Assembly: GCA_020831635.1 (NCBI GenBank)
Contig: JAFIGC010000023.1
Span: 1 to 53,524, forward strand
DNA: 53,524 bases
Source: Verrucomicrobiota bacterium
GTDB taxonomy: Bacteria; Verrucomicrobiota; Kiritimatiellia; SS1-B-03-39; UBA6053
Direction of reading: 5' to 3'
Each line of letters starts with the position of its first letter. Within the stretch, counting starts at the first letter, position 1. The position numbers and the translations under genes were made by a program. The notes beneath the pieces were generated by a model. It saw only the letters and a list, made by a program, of their open reading frames with translations, was not told the origin of the DNA and ran no database searches. This document shows positions 1-9,413 of the stretch, piece by piece.

Positions 1-60
1 TTGCTTACTTCAAAACATTCCAAAGCATGGCTCTCTTAGAAAAATCAGCCGTAATATAGT

Positions 61-222
61 CCTGAAACCGTGAGATATTTGCTTTGAATCCGCACAATCT
101 CATGGGCTCCAAGAAATTGTCGGGAATACTCGACAGACCGCATGGGTATGCCTCGATTCCCGACAATTCCTTTCGCTCCATGATCTTGCACGCCTTCTTT
201 GCAAATATCTCACGGATTCAGG
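61..222. repeat. Large imperfect inverted repeat (hairpin element)
   Basis: The outer arms 61-82 and 201-222 are inverted complements at 21 of 22 positions. An inner pair, 115-127 and 156-168, is a perfect 13-bp inverted repeat (AATTGTCGGGAAT). The sequence between the pairs (83-114 against 169-200) also matches loosely, so the whole 162 bp can fold back on itself. No credible gene overlaps it. The outer arm recurs near 29543-29577. It lies just past the stop of the minus-strand dnaG, so it could end transcription, but there is no T tract. A miniature mobile or REP-like element is the other reading. Confidence 0.7.
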
Positions 223-244
223 ATAGTGTTTTCAGCGGTTTCCC

Positions 245-2104
245 TTACGGATACATTTCCAAAATCGTGGTGGCGGCGGCCCAATCGTTGGACATCCGGC
301 ATTCCCTGAGTTTTCGCACGACCATGGTGAGCTGCCAGATGTCGCTTTCGAGTTCGGAACGCGTTTCCGCGCTCCCGTGGACATGACGTAACTGGAGTTC
401 TTCCTGTTTTCGCTTCAAGGCGTCCTCCCTCAGCAACAAGATGAGCTGTTCGAGGGCCTGAGGGGGCGGCACGGCTTCGGACAAGACCCGGTTGGGATTG
501 CGCATCCTCAATTCCTGAACCCTCGCGCGCTGGGGATGTTCGCGCATTACGTCCTGTATATCGGATTCCGTGGCCCCTTCGATACCATACAGGGCTTCGA
601 CAATCGCTTGGGAATCCGGATGCACGAGATGCTCGGCTCGCAAATGGGTTTTGCAGGCTGGAATCAGTTCGGGATGCTGACACAACACTTCAATGAGCAG
701 TTCTTCCCGTTGTGGCAGGCGGTCCACCTGCGGACGGGCGGCTCGTTTGGGGGCGGACGCGGGCGATGGGGGCCTCAGTTGCGAGGGTGGCTTATGTCCG
801 GCGGTCTGAACGGGGCGAACGTCTCCGCGCAGGGCATCGGGACGCACCCCCAAACAACTCGCGGCCTGTTGAATGAGTTCTTCGCGGTGGGCGGCTTCCG
901 GCGCCATGCCAATGGTCTCCACCACCGCGCGAATCACGCGCATCCGGCTGGTTTCATTGATCTCGGGTTCGTTTTGCAGCAGCGCCCCCACTTGAAATTC
1001 GATGAATGGCAATGCATCACGCACCACTTTTTGCAAGGCCTTCGGCCCTTTGCGGATCACCAGGCTGTCCGGATCCTCGCCTTCGGGCACGGAGGCCACG
1101 CGCAGCACCAAACCGCATTGCAACAGGGCCTCGGCGCTGCGCAAAGCCGCTTTCACGCCGGCGGCATCCGCGTCCAACAACAGAATCACTTCATCGGCAT
1201 AGCGCTTCAACACCCGCGCGTGTTCCTCGGTAATGGCCGTCCCTTGGGCCGCGACCGCATGGTCCAACCCTGAGGCGTGGCAACGGATCACATCCAATTG
1301 CCCCTCGCACAGCAAGGCCTGCCGCTTTGCGGAAATGGAAGCGCGGGCGCGGTCGATACCATACAGTACGCGCGATTTTTTGAAGAGCAGGGTTTCGGGA
1401 CTGTTGACGTATTTGGCCTTGGATTGGGCCGGATCGAGCACGCGTCCGCTGAAACCAATCACCCGGGAAAGTTCGTCGCGGATGGGGAACATCAGCCGCC
1501 CCCGAAAGCGGTCGTAATAGGATTCCCCATCGCGGGCTTCCTCGCGCACACCCACCAGGCCCGAAGCTTCGATTTCTTCGTCGGTAAACTCCGCGGCCCG
1601 CAAGCGTTCCAATAGGGAGCTGAACGAATCCGGCGAATACCCCACGCGGAACGCGCGCACGATTTCATCGTCCAACTGGCGTTTCTCCACGTATTTGCGG
1701 GCGATTTCCCCGATGGCGTTTTCGTGCAGAACCTCTTCGTACCAAGCGGTCACCTGCTCGTGAATGGCGTAAAGGCGATCTTTCTTTGGGCCCTTGTGGC
1801 CACCGGAATTGCCATCCAGCTCAAACGGCACCCCGGTTTGCTGGGCCAGACGCTCCATGGCGCCCATGAAATCGACGTGCTCGTATTCCATGACAAAATT
1901 AAACACGTCGCCCCCGGATTGACAGCCAAAGCAATAATAACTTTGTTTGCGGGAATCGACGTGAAACGACGGGGTTTTTTCCTGATGAAACGGACAAAGG
2001 CCCTTGTGGCTCGCCCCGGCCTTCTGCAATTTCACCACCCGACCGATGATGTCCACGATGTCGGCGCGGGAGCGGATCTCCTCTTTAAGCGTCTCCATTT
2101 CCAT
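245..2104 (-). CDS. dnaG: DNA primase DnaG
   Basis: This primase (619 aa) makes RNA primers for DNA replication at the fork. The N-terminal CHC2 zinc-binding domain has its ligands at Cys37, His40, Cys58 and Cys61. The catalytic core follows, and the TOPRIM fold shows CEGQLDVI and LLLDADAAG acidic motifs. The C-terminal third is helical and matches the helicase-binding region in position; I could not identify motifs there. An in-frame start 14 codons upstream exists, but ATG at 2104 has GAGGAGG seven bases before it and is preferred. The gene overlaps the end of the upstream CvpA-like gene by 20 bases, so the two are probably translationally coupled. Length is normal for the family. Confidence 0.96.
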   Translation of the reverse strand: MEMETLKEEIRSRADIVDIIGRVVKLQKAGASHKGLCPFHQEKTPSFHVDSRKQSYYCFGCQSGGDVFNFVMEYEHVDFMGAMERLAQQTGVPFELDGNSGGHKGPKKDRLYAIHEQVTAWYEEVLHENAIGEIARKYVEKRQLDDEIVRAFRVGYSPDSFSSLLERLRAAEFTDEEIEASGLVGVREEARDGESYYDRFRGRLMFPIRDELSRVIGFSGRVLDPAQSKAKYVNSPETLLFKKSRVLYGIDRARASISAKRQALLCEGQLDVIRCHASGLDHAVAAQGTAITEEHARVLKRYADEVILLLDADAAGVKAALRSAEALLQCGLVLRVASVPEGEDPDSLVIRKGPKALQKVVRDALPFIEFQVGALLQNEPEINETSRMRVIRAVVETIGMAPEAAHREELIQQAASCLGVRPDALRGDVRPVQTAGHKPPSQLRPPSPASAPKRAARPQVDRLPQREELLIEVLCQHPELIPACKTHLRAEHLVHPDSQAIVEALYGIEGATESDIQDVMREHPQRARVQELRMRNPNRVLSEAVPPPQALEQLILLLREDALKRKQEELQLRHVHGSAETRSELESDIWQLTMVVRKLRECRMSNDWAAATTILEMYP

Positions 2105-2681
2105 CGGGTGCCTCCTCTTCCATGGTCCCGGGCGGATCGAACGCATCCTCCGGGAATCTGCCCGGAAACCATTCGTGCAACTTGCCGGGAATGACTTCCT
2201 GGGTGGTGCGGCCCATCCAACTGTCTTGAATCAAATGTTTGTCGAGAAACCCGTGCCCCACCAAGCGCACCGCCAACAGAATCACACACAAGACGACCGC
2301 GGATTTCAACCCGCCGAGCACGGCTCCGCCCAAGCCTTGGATTTGCTCGGGAATGGCGAGGTTGAACAATTTGCGGATCAGCAGCGTGATCAACTTCCAA
2401 GAAACCAAAAACAGAAACACCATCAGCACGTATGCCACCGCGCGGGCGGCTTGATCATTGTCCATGCGTGTGTGTTCGATGAGAAAACGACTCACGGGCG
2501 GATAGAAGTGCCAGCCGCCCAGAAACACCACGGCGGTCCCCACGAGCCCCGCCAGTTCAAACGCCAAGCCCCGGAACGCGCCCCGAATCAGTCCATACAT
2601 CAAATACAGGGCGTACACCAAATCCATCATTCCGAAAGGCGTGTCCGGGTCCTGCAAATATTCCCAAAATGAGACCTCCAT
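2085..2681 (-). CDS. CvpA family membrane protein
   Basis: This 198-aa protein has four hydrophobic segments: about residues 18-35 and 40-58, 80-103, and 118-140. That is the layout of the CvpA family (colicin V production accessory protein and relatives). The acidic, proline-rich tail is cytoplasmic or periplasmic and has no recognisable domain. Family members sit in the inner membrane; their molecular role is unsettled, with links to envelope homeostasis. The gene overlaps dnaG by 20 bases and lies 15 bases after the coiled-coil gene, so these three probably form one transcript. The family assignment rests on the hydrophobic pattern and the glycine-rich GLGGAVLGGLKSAVVL segment. Confidence 0.8.
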   Translation of the reverse strand: MEVSFWEYLQDPDTPFGMMDLVYALYLMYGLIRGAFRGLAFELAGLVGTAVVFLGGWHFYPPVSRFLIEHTRMDNDQAARAVAYVLMVFLFLVSWKLITLLIRKLFNLAIPEQIQGLGGAVLGGLKSAVVLCVILLAVRLVGHGFLDKHLIQDSWMGRTTQEVIPGKLHEWFPGRFPEDAFDPPGTMEEEAPDGNGDA

Positions 2682-2696
2682 GAAGGATTGTCCCCT

Positions 2697-3833
2697 TTAC
2701 GTGAGTTTGATTTTGAGTTTGCCGGATTTGGGCGCGGAGGGGTCGTCGGGTTTCGCGGACGGAGGCGCTTTTCGCTTCTCTCCCGGAGAAGCTTCCGAGG
2801 ATTCGCGGCTCAGGGAGACTTTGGAGGGCGCCTCCATTTGATTGCGCAGGCGAATCATGCGTTCGTTGAGGTCACGGTACGAACGGGTCAAGTCCACATG
2901 GGCCTGCTCCAAGCGGGTGAGATGCGCGGCCGCATCTTCTTGGAGGGCTTTTTCCCGGGCAACTTCCTCTTTGCGGTTTTCCCGTTCCCGGCGCAAATGC
3001 GCCTCGGCCTCTTCAATCCGTTCCCGGGCACTTTCGATTTGACGGTTGCGCAGTTCCAAAGACTCCATCAGTTGATCCAGTTGCACCCGCAATTCCTGAT
3101 AGGCGTGGCGCAAATCCTGATCTTCCCCGGTGACGTCCCGGGCACCGGGCAGCATGGTGGCCTGTTCCAGTTGGGCGCGGCGACGCTCCAGCGATTTGAT
3201 GCGTTCGGCGGCCTTGCGCTGCCAGGCGCGGAGTTCATCGATCTGGGCGAGCAACTCCTTTTCGCGGGTTTGATTGCGTTCCAACTCGTCCTCGTAAAAG
3301 CGTTTCCATTTTTCCGCTTCCCGGGCCAGACGGTCCCGCTCGCGCATGACCTCGCCCCAATCCTCGTCCCCATCCCCGGTGACGGAAGGCGTTTTATCCC
3401 CCGAAGAGAGGCTTTCCGGGCCAATGGTCTCCAAATTATGCAGACGTGTAAGGGTTTCGGCAACCTGTTCTTCCAAGATCTGGTTTTGTTCCAAAAGCGC
3501 CGAGCAAAGTGCGTCCACCACCTGATACGTCTCGCCGGTGGGCAAATGCACGATGTCCCAAAAAGGTTCCACTTGATTGTTGAGCACTTCCTCACGCAGG
3601 GCCAGAACGTGGCAGGCGTCGAACGTCTCGCCATCCGGCGTCATCACCTGCCATTCCAATGCCAGTTCCTGCATGTCTCCCGCAGGAGACCACGGACCAT
3701 TTTCGTTTTGGGAAACTCCCGTGGACGCGGTCATCCCTCCCGTCGCGGCCCAATGCTGCAACGTGTGCAAGGCGGCGGGACCAAAGACTTTTTCCTCCGT
3801 TTGTACAAACCAAATTTTCGCGTTCTTGTCCAT
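2697..3833 (-). CDS. GYF-like / long coiled-coil protein
   Basis: A 378-aa protein of unknown function. Residues about 4-55 (IWFVQTEEKVFGP, then a Trp-rich segment and GPWSPAGDM) resemble the GYF_2 domain common in bacterial membrane or scaffold proteins. Residues about 120-340 are almost unbroken charged heptads, a long coiled coil rich in Glu, Arg and Gln. The tail is basic and ends in GKLKIKLT. No signal peptide or membrane segment is visible, so it is probably cytoplasmic. The chosen ATG at 3833 lies after the LysM gene. A longer reading frame would run into that gene and give an unlikely Arg/His-rich N-terminus. It may act as a scaffold beside the division and envelope genes around it. 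Confidence 0.75.
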   Translation of the reverse strand: MDKNAKIWFVQTEEKVFGPAALHTLQHWAATGGMTASTGVSQNENGPWSPAGDMQELALEWQVMTPDGETFDACHVLALREEVLNNQVEPFWDIVHLPTGETYQVVDALCSALLEQNQILEEQVAETLTRLHNLETIGPESLSSGDKTPSVTGDGDEDWGEVMRERDRLAREAEKWKRFYEDELERNQTREKELLAQIDELRAWQRKAAERIKSLERRRAQLEQATMLPGARDVTGEDQDLRHAYQELRVQLDQLMESLELRNRQIESARERIEEAEAHLRRERENRKEEVAREKALQEDAAAHLTRLEQAHVDLTRSYRDLNERMIRLRNQMEAPSKVSLSRESSEASPGEKRKAPPSAKPDDPSAPKSGKLKIKLT

Positions 3834-3844
3834 AGAAGATCTTT

Positions 3845-4453
3845 TTATTGAGGGATGACGAGGGTTTGACCGACCCGTAGCACGTCGGCATTCCGCAAAT
3901 TGTTGGCGCGGATGATGGCTTGGGTGCTGACCTCCCATGCGGCGGCGATGGCACTGAGGGTTTCCCCCGCCGCCACCACATGAGTTTCTCCACGGGCAAC
4001 GGGACGGGCGGTCGCCTGTTGTTGCCTCATCACCTCGGAGATGCGATTGGTCAGCACATTCACAATTTCTTCCCGGTCCTTTTGCCGCTGTTCGTCTAAG
4101 CGTTTCAGCGAAACCTCCAAGGCACTGATCCGAGACTCCAGCCGTTGTAGATCCCGGGTGCGCTCACGTTCGGTTTCTTTGTGAATGCGTTGCAATTCTC
4201 CCCGCAATTCCTGAATCTGAGCATCCGCGTCCTCCACGCTCAACTGAATTTCTCGCCGAGCCTCCGCCTCCTTGCGTTCGCGCTCTCGCAACTGCATGGC
4301 CTGACGGCGCTGCTCTTCCATCCGGATTTCCTCGGGGGTCTGACGCGTGGTGACACAGCCACCGCCCAGAAGCAGCGCGGTGAACATCAGGCTCATAGGC
4401 AAAAGCCTGAAAAATCGGAATGAATCAGAGCGTGTAAAATATTTCATGAGCAT
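3845..4453 (-). CDS. LysM-domain coiled-coil lipoprotein
   Basis: A 202-aa probable lipoprotein. A hydrophobic signal segment ends in LLLGGGC, a lipobox with the cysteine near residue 33 of the chosen start. Residues about 40-140 form a highly charged coiled coil. The C-terminal 45 residues are one LysM domain (THVVAAGETLSAIAAAW ... VGQTLVIPQ), which binds peptidoglycan glycan strands. The product is likely lipid-anchored and spans to the wall, like YgbG-type or tail-specific envelope tethers. Start choice is uncertain: ATGs at 4483, 4453 and 4447 are in frame and none has a strong ribosome site. The first abuts the tRNA gene. It is followed after 11 bases by the GYF/coiled-coil gene. Confidence 0.85.
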   Translation of the reverse strand: MLMKYFTRSDSFRFFRLLPMSLMFTALLLGGGCVTTRQTPEEIRMEEQRRQAMQLRERERKEAEARREIQLSVEDADAQIQELRGELQRIHKETERERTRDLQRLESRISALEVSLKRLDEQRQKDREEIVNVLTNRISEVMRQQQATARPVARGETHVVAAGETLSAIAAAWEVSTQAIIRANNLRNADVLRVGQTLVIPQ

Positions 4454-4489
4454 ATGGGGCGTTTGATTTTCGGTGGCTTGCATTTGAAT

Positions 4490-4566
4490 TGGCGCACCGG
4501 GCAGGGTTCGAACCTGCGACCTGCGGATTAGAAGTCCGCTGCTCTATCCAACTGAGCTACCGGTGC
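4490..4566 (-). tRNA. tRNA-Arg (anticodon TCT)
   Basis: Read on the minus strand, the gene folds as a full cloverleaf. The acceptor stem GCACCGG pairs with CCGGTGC. The D arm contains AGCTCAGTTGG, the anticodon loop CTTCTAA gives TCT, and the T arm contains GGTTCGAACCC. The terminal CCA is encoded in the genome. TCT decodes AGA (and AGG by wobble), a rare arginine codon in this GC-rich genome. The gene stands alone between two envelope genes. Confidence 0.97.
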
Positions 4567-4575
4567 GGTTGTTGA

Positions 4576-4611
4576 TGACCAATGATATGCCGATTTTAAG
4601 ATCATTGGTCA
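4576..4611. repeat. Perfect 11-bp hairpin between tRNA and PEGA gene
   Basis: TGACCAATGAT (4576-4586) and ATCATTGGTCA (4601-4611) are a perfect 11-bp inverted repeat around a 14-base loop. It follows the minus-strand PEGA gene and precedes the tRNA. No T tract follows on either strand. It could be a weak or Rho-assisted terminator of the Tad operon, or a processing signal ahead of the tRNA. Confidence 0.5.
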
Positions 4612-4620
4612 ATGTGCAAA

Positions 4621-5970
4621 TCAATTATTTGGAATTTGCTCTTCCCTCAACGGCTCGATGGAAATGATGTCCTCGGCCGGATAGGTCCGGAAAATGCCTT
4701 CGCGGATTTCCATTTCCACGGAACCATCGGCGTGCCGCCTTACCAAACGTCCGATAATGGCGTCGTCGGGACGGGAGCCAATGCGGAGGATGGTGTTGGG
4801 GATGAAGATTCGACGCAGGGTTTCGTCCAAGGTGGTGACTTCATCCATGGTGATCATGAAGCGTTTGGATTCGAAGTTGTAGCCTTCACGCACCAACTGA
4901 AGGCGGTGGGCGCCTTGGGAGAGCATTTCCACTTGCAGGGGTTCGGACACGGCGTCGGTGCCTTGATCCCGCGGACGGGTGGTGCCCATGAATTCACCGT
5001 TGACGATCACGCGTACCAAGGCTGGACGAGTAACGATTTCCAAGGTGCCGCTGTTGCGTTCCATGCGAAATTCCTGCACCACGGATTCGCCGCGATCCAC
5101 GCGTACCGTGCGGGCTTGATCGGCATGTCCACGCAGTTCGGCGCGAACGACGTAAGCACCGGGAGCGATCGACTCCTCCGCCACGGGACTTTCACCTTTG
5201 AAGACGTCGTTCACGTAGATGCGGGCCCCCGAGGGAATGGTCACCACTCGGAGGGACCCCGGACGGGCCGAGAGCTCGGCGGTCACTCGCGCGGATTCGC
5301 CGGCGACAATGCTGACGGTTCTCCGGAAATCTGCATAGCCATTGAGTTCGACGACCAAATCCCGTTCCCCCTGCTGGACGCGGTCCAATGACACCGGGGT
5401 ACTGCCTTCGTTGCGGCCATCCACGTAAACAGTGGCACCCGACGGGTTGGAATGAACAATCAGACTGCCGGAATTGGACACCATGTCCACATCCACCCGA
5501 CGCGGAATGCGATCCTCAACGGTAAATTCGATTTCCCGGTCATCATACCCCTGCATCACCAAGCGGGCACGATGTTCGCCGAGGCGGATGTTGTGCATGG
5601 CCAGAGGCGTATTGCCCCGGAAAACATCGCCAATACTCACGGCGGCTCCCGGGGGATCGGAATCGATGAGCACCAATCCGGACAACCGACGCAAATTGAG
5701 ATCCCGGGCCACTTGGGAGCCCGTGGGAAGATTCAAGGTCATCCGCTCGGTTTGATATCCGTCCCGCCGGACGGACACCAACAATTTTCCGGACGGCACC
5801 CGGACATTTAATGGGGTTGTGCCCAAAAATTCACCGTTGACCTCGACGCGGGCGTCGGAGGGCTCGGAACTGATGAACAATTCACCCGTGGGGCTTTGAT
5901 CCTGTGGGTCACAGCCAGTGCCCAACAAGACGAGAAGACTGGTTAAAAAAGTGATCGCTGTATTTTTCAT
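4621..5970 (-). CDS. Lipoprotein with five PEGA domains
   Basis: A 449-aa lipoprotein whose signal peptide ends in LLGTGC (Cys20). Five PEGA-type beta repeats follow, at about residues 30-95, 97-163, 167-235, 238-305 and 307-385. Each has the form S..PSGA.VYV.G...G.TP. A C-terminal stretch of about 60 residues (ILRIGSRPDD ... GIFRTYPAEDIISIEPL) is a different small beta domain. PEGA domains are surface-layer and envelope modules. The start ATG overlaps the stop of the upstream FHA gene (ATGA), so this is the last gene of the Tad transcription unit. A role in anchoring or gating the pilus at the outer membrane is an inference from position only. Confidence 0.85.
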   Translation of the reverse strand: MKNTAITFLTSLLVLLGTGCDPQDQSPTGELFISSEPSDARVEVNGEFLGTTPLNVRVPSGKLLVSVRRDGYQTERMTLNLPTGSQVARDLNLRRLSGLVLIDSDPPGAAVSIGDVFRGNTPLAMHNIRLGEHRARLVMQGYDDREIEFTVEDRIPRRVDVDMVSNSGSLIVHSNPSGATVYVDGRNEGSTPVSLDRVQQGERDLVVELNGYADFRRTVSIVAGESARVTAELSARPGSLRVVTIPSGARIYVNDVFKGESPVAEESIAPGAYVVRAELRGHADQARTVRVDRGESVVQEFRMERNSGTLEIVTRPALVRVIVNGEFMGTTRPRDQGTDAVSEPLQVEMLSQGAHRLQLVREGYNFESKRFMITMDEVTTLDETLRRIFIPNTILRIGSRPDDAIIGRLVRRHADGSVEMEIREGIFRTYPAEDIISIEPLREEQIPNN

Positions 5971-7541
5971 CGGTTCAACCTCTGCTCGATTTGGATCAGG
6001 TTGTTATAGCTTTGAATGTAGAGGCTGTGGGAACGTTCGGGAAAAGTGGCCAAAACTTGGCGATAAATATCCGCGGCCCGCTCAAAGTTGCCCAATTGCT
6101 GTTGTCGGGCGGCTTCAAAACGGAAATCGGTCACCCGTTTTTCCAGATCCGCGCGCCATTCCTGCTGCAATCGCACCGCATCCCGGTAATAATCGGGCTT
6201 GGGCTCAATGTTATCCAACAGCCAGGTCACTTGGCGCAATTGTTGGGTGGCTTCCCACAGGTTGCTGTTTTTCACGTCCCGCTCGGCGTAAAGGCGCTGG
6301 GCGTTTTCCCAGGCGCGATTGGCTTCGCGCCGCAATACTTCCGGGGGTTGGGAAATGAGGTCCAAATCCAATTCATTGTCGACGAAAGCCTCCACCTGGT
6401 CCCGCACCTCCCGGAAAGCGTCGGGCTCCAACTGGTTGGCCACCCGCACCCGTTTGACATCGCGACCAAAAATCAGGGTCATTTCGTAACTCTCATGCAT
6501 ATCCACGGAGGTGCCCTCGTACTCGTCGCGCAAACGTTCAAAGGTGTCTTGGCGGTTGAGCAACTGATTGCGCAGTTGGCGATAGGCCTCTTGGCTCATT
6601 TCGTGTTCCCGGGTGATACGAAGTTGGTTGGCCAAGTCGTGAATTTCCGCGTAAACCATTCCCTTCGGGGATATTTCCACCGCATACCGAAAAATATTCC
6701 CTTCTCCGGCCCGAATTTTTTCGTAATACACCTGCACGGTGTCCTCTTCAGATCCCGTATCCACGGCTGGCGCTTCCTGTTGGCTCATGAGCAGGTAGAC
6801 CATGCCGACGACCATGACCATGAGAATGGTGACCAAGGTAATCAACAGATAATTGGTTTTGGATTGAGAGCCGTTTTCATCATGACTCCCGGCAAATTTT
6901 CTACCCAACCCCAAATCCACCCCGTCTTCGTTCATGGACGCGGGAGGCGTGGATGCGGGACGCGGCGGGGGGGACTCCGAATTGCCGTCGGCTTTGGAGC
7001 CGGATTTGCTCTCCGGAGGACGCGTGGCTTTGGACGCGGGCGCCGGCTCGGGAATGGGGGCGGGTTCAGGCTCTTCGTCCTCCGCGTCCGGCAGGAAAAT
7101 AATGGGGGCCGGTTCGGCGTCTTTCTCGGATTTCTCCCCGGCTTCCTGCCCCTCGGCATTCTCGGGAACGATTTTTTTGTCCGCATCCTCCGATTTTTCG
7201 CTTTTTTCAGGCAAAACCGGCGCGGGAATTTTTCCGTCCAGTTCATCATTCACCACCCGCAACATGGACTCCCCGATGAGGATTTCATCGCCTTTGCGCA
7301 ACACCTGGTCGGAAACGGGGGCGTCGTTCACCAAGGTTTCGTTGGTGCTGCCCAAATCCATGACGTGCAAAAAGCCGTCCCGGAAATAAATCCGGCACTG
7401 GAAGCGAGACATGGCCGCGTCCGCGATGCTGAGATCGTTCTCGGTGGCGCGTCCGATGCGGGCGCCGTCGGGGGGAATCACAAGTTCCCGGCCGCGTTCG
7501 GGGCCTTCTTCGATGATAAAATGAGGAGGTACTGCGTTCAT
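5967..7541 (-). CDS. FHA-domain single-pass membrane protein
   Basis: A 524-aa protein. Residues about 8-98 form an FHA phosphothreonine-binding domain (ARIGRATENDLSIAD, RFQCRIYF, DLGSTNETLVN). An acidic, proline-rich linker spans about 105-215. One membrane helix follows near residues 232-254 (LLITLVTILMVMVVGMVYLL). A helical region of about 270 residues lies on the far side and ends in repeat-like helices (QQLGNFERAADIYRQVLATF). The FHA part would be cytoplasmic and the rest periplasmic. It lies three bases after tadC and overlaps the PEGA lipoprotein. It could pass a kinase signal to the pilus machine; the FHA on the neighbouring TadA supports that, but no kinase gene is in view. Confidence 0.85.
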   Translation of the reverse strand: MNAVPPHFIIEEGPERGRELVIPPDGARIGRATENDLSIADAAMSRFQCRIYFRDGFLHVMDLGSTNETLVNDAPVSDQVLRKGDEILIGESMLRVVNDELDGKIPAPVLPEKSEKSEDADKKIVPENAEGQEAGEKSEKDAEPAPIIFLPDAEDEEPEPAPIPEPAPASKATRPPESKSGSKADGNSESPPPRPASTPPASMNEDGVDLGLGRKFAGSHDENGSQSKTNYLLITLVTILMVMVVGMVYLLMSQQEAPAVDTGSEEDTVQVYYEKIRAGEGNIFRYAVEISPKGMVYAEIHDLANQLRITREHEMSQEAYRQLRNQLLNRQDTFERLRDEYEGTSVDMHESYEMTLIFGRDVKRVRVANQLEPDAFREVRDQVEAFVDNELDLDLISQPPEVLRREANRAWENAQRLYAERDVKNSNLWEATQQLRQVTWLLDNIEPKPDYYRDAVRLQQEWRADLEKRVTDFRFEAARQQQLGNFERAADIYRQVLATFPERSHSLYIQSYNNLIQIEQRLNR

Positions 7542-7544
7542 AAA

Positions 7545-8525
7545 TTAAAATCCGCTTTTGAGCATTTCCAGAAAAATGGGTCCCAGGAGCACTAGAAACA
7601 CACAGGGGAAAATAAAGCATACCAAGGGAAAGAGCAACTTCACAGGTGCTTCATTGGCCAATTTTTCCGCGCGCTGGAAGCGGCGTTGCCGCATTTGCTC
7701 GGCTTGAATCCGCAAAATGGTCCCAATGCCCACCCCAAGCTCATCGGCTTGGATGAGGGCGGTCACCACGGAGGCAAGATCGGGCTGCCGGGATCGGTCG
7801 GCCATGTCTTTGAGCGCCTCTCTCCGGGTTCGCCCCACCTGCATTTCGCGGACGGCGCGGATGAATTCTTCGCTGAGGGCATCCACTTTCCGGCGTTCGA
7901 TCAGCCGCCGCAGTGCGGTCATGAAATCCAGCCCCGCCTCCACGGACAGGGTCAGCAAATCCAAAATAAACGGCAAGGCCCGCTCGATTTCGCGATGGCG
8001 GGACCGAATGGTGTATTTGAGCCAAGAACGCGGACGGATGTACAAATAGCCAAGCAGGGAAATGAAGAGCATCCACTGTCGTTCGCGTATGCCCTCGCCC
8101 AAACCGCCGGGCAGACGTGAGGTCACAAGGCTGATCAGCAAAATGATCAGAGGGCCGAGACACATCGGAATCAGGACTTTCAAAGCCATGAATTCCTCGG
8201 GACGCAACACGGTATCGTATCCGGCGGAAACCAGCTTTTGCTCGATGTCTTTGCGTTGGGGGTCGTATTTTTCTTTGTGATATTTGCGGACGTTGGCGGT
8301 GAAGGGCAACAACAAGCGGAAACTCAGGGGCAGGCTTCGCTTCGCGCGCTGTCCGTCCGCCAAGGTCGCGTAGCGGATTTCGGTTCCCCGGGAGGCCGCG
8401 TACCAGCCCCCGAGCACGGCGGTGATCACCCAGGCGAATACCGCCACCACCCCCAGTCCGCTGACCGGAGGTACGGGGACGGGCCCCTGTTGTTGCGCAA
8501 GTATGAAAAAGGAATGGATCATCAT
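7545..8525 (-). CDS. tadC: TadC, Flp pilus inner-membrane platform protein
   Basis: A 326-aa protein of the type II secretion F (GspF/TadC) family. Hydrophobic segments lie near the N-terminus, at about residues 110-150 and at the C-terminus. The conserved cytoplasmic block reads ERALPFILDLLTLSVEAGLDF and later RAEKLANEAPVKLLFPLVCFIFPC, both typical of TadC. With TadB it forms the inner-membrane base on which the TadA motor acts. ATG at 8525 follows two bases after the tadB stop. A TTG four codons upstream is possible but would overlap tadB. Length matches the family. Confidence 0.92.
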   Translation of the reverse strand: MMIHSFFILAQQQGPVPVPPVSGLGVVAVFAWVITAVLGGWYAASRGTEIRYATLADGQRAKRSLPLSFRLLLPFTANVRKYHKEKYDPQRKDIEQKLVSAGYDTVLRPEEFMALKVLIPMCLGPLIILLISLVTSRLPGGLGEGIRERQWMLFISLLGYLYIRPRSWLKYTIRSRHREIERALPFILDLLTLSVEAGLDFMTALRRLIERRKVDALSEEFIRAVREMQVGRTRREALKDMADRSRQPDLASVVTALIQADELGVGIGTILRIQAEQMRQRRFQRAEKLANEAPVKLLFPLVCFIFPCVFLVLLGPIFLEMLKSGF

Positions 8526-8526
8526 A

Positions 8527-9413
8527 TCAAATCTCAATGTTCACGATTTTTTTGATGACGAGGAAGCCGATGGTGAGCAGCACGCCAACCAGCAGCAGGA
8601 TGCCAATGCCCATGACGGAGGTGTAGAATCCGATCATCATGGCCGGATCCAGCACCGTCATGGCCCCCATGAGAAACACGGGAATCAACCCCACGACGAT
8701 CCCTTGCAGGCGCCCCATGGCGGTCATGGATTTGATGCGCCCCTCGATCCGGGTGCGTTCGCGAATGGTGGATGCAATGAGTTCAAACACCTCGGTGAGG
8801 TTCCCCCCCGTCTGCCGGGCGATTTCAATGGCGCGGATCATGAGGGTCAGGTCCTCGCTGCTGACCCGCTCCTCCAGGTTCCGCAGGGCATCCTCAAAGC
8901 GGACCCCCACCCGGGTTTGCTGGACGAAAACCCCGAATTCCTGGGCAATGGGTTTGCGGCCTTCCTGCACGATGGTTTCAAAGGCCTGCTGGATGCTGAA
9001 GCCCGCCCGCAGGGCGTTGCTCATGGTCACCAAGGCTTCGGTCAGCTGTTGGTTGAACATTTCCAGACGCCGTTTTTGCAAGACGCGGATGAAGACCCCG
9101 GGAATCAGCCGGATAAGAAAAAAGAGAAACAACCCGGCCATGGCGCCGCCCAACATGCCCGCCGGGGACGCCAAGCTCCCGGCCAACAAGAAACCGATGA
9201 CAAAGCCGATAATGGAAGCGGTGCGAGACAGGGAGGCGATGCGGTGCGCGGGAATAAACAGGAAAAGGTTTTCCAACTCCCGGGCCGCTTGTTGGGAATA
9301 GGTGTCCGAGACCCCGTCCATGGCTTCGCGCAACCCGGCCAGCAACACGTACACCATCAGACTGAAGCAGCCGAAATAAAGCATCGGGATGAGCAGGCGT
9401 GGAATCAAGTCGG

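Noticed and set aside
84-386. 100-aa frame covering the fold-back element and the dnaG end
   Set aside because: It crosses the hairpin element and the end of dnaG on the other strand and shows no coding features.
536-1273. Open frame on the plus strand opposite dnaG (245 aa), and similar long plus-strand frames opposite the minus genes up to 25 kb
   Set aside because: They mirror the codons of the minus-strand genes in a GC-rich sequence, contain odd His/Gly-rich stretches, and have no ribosome site or family resemblance.
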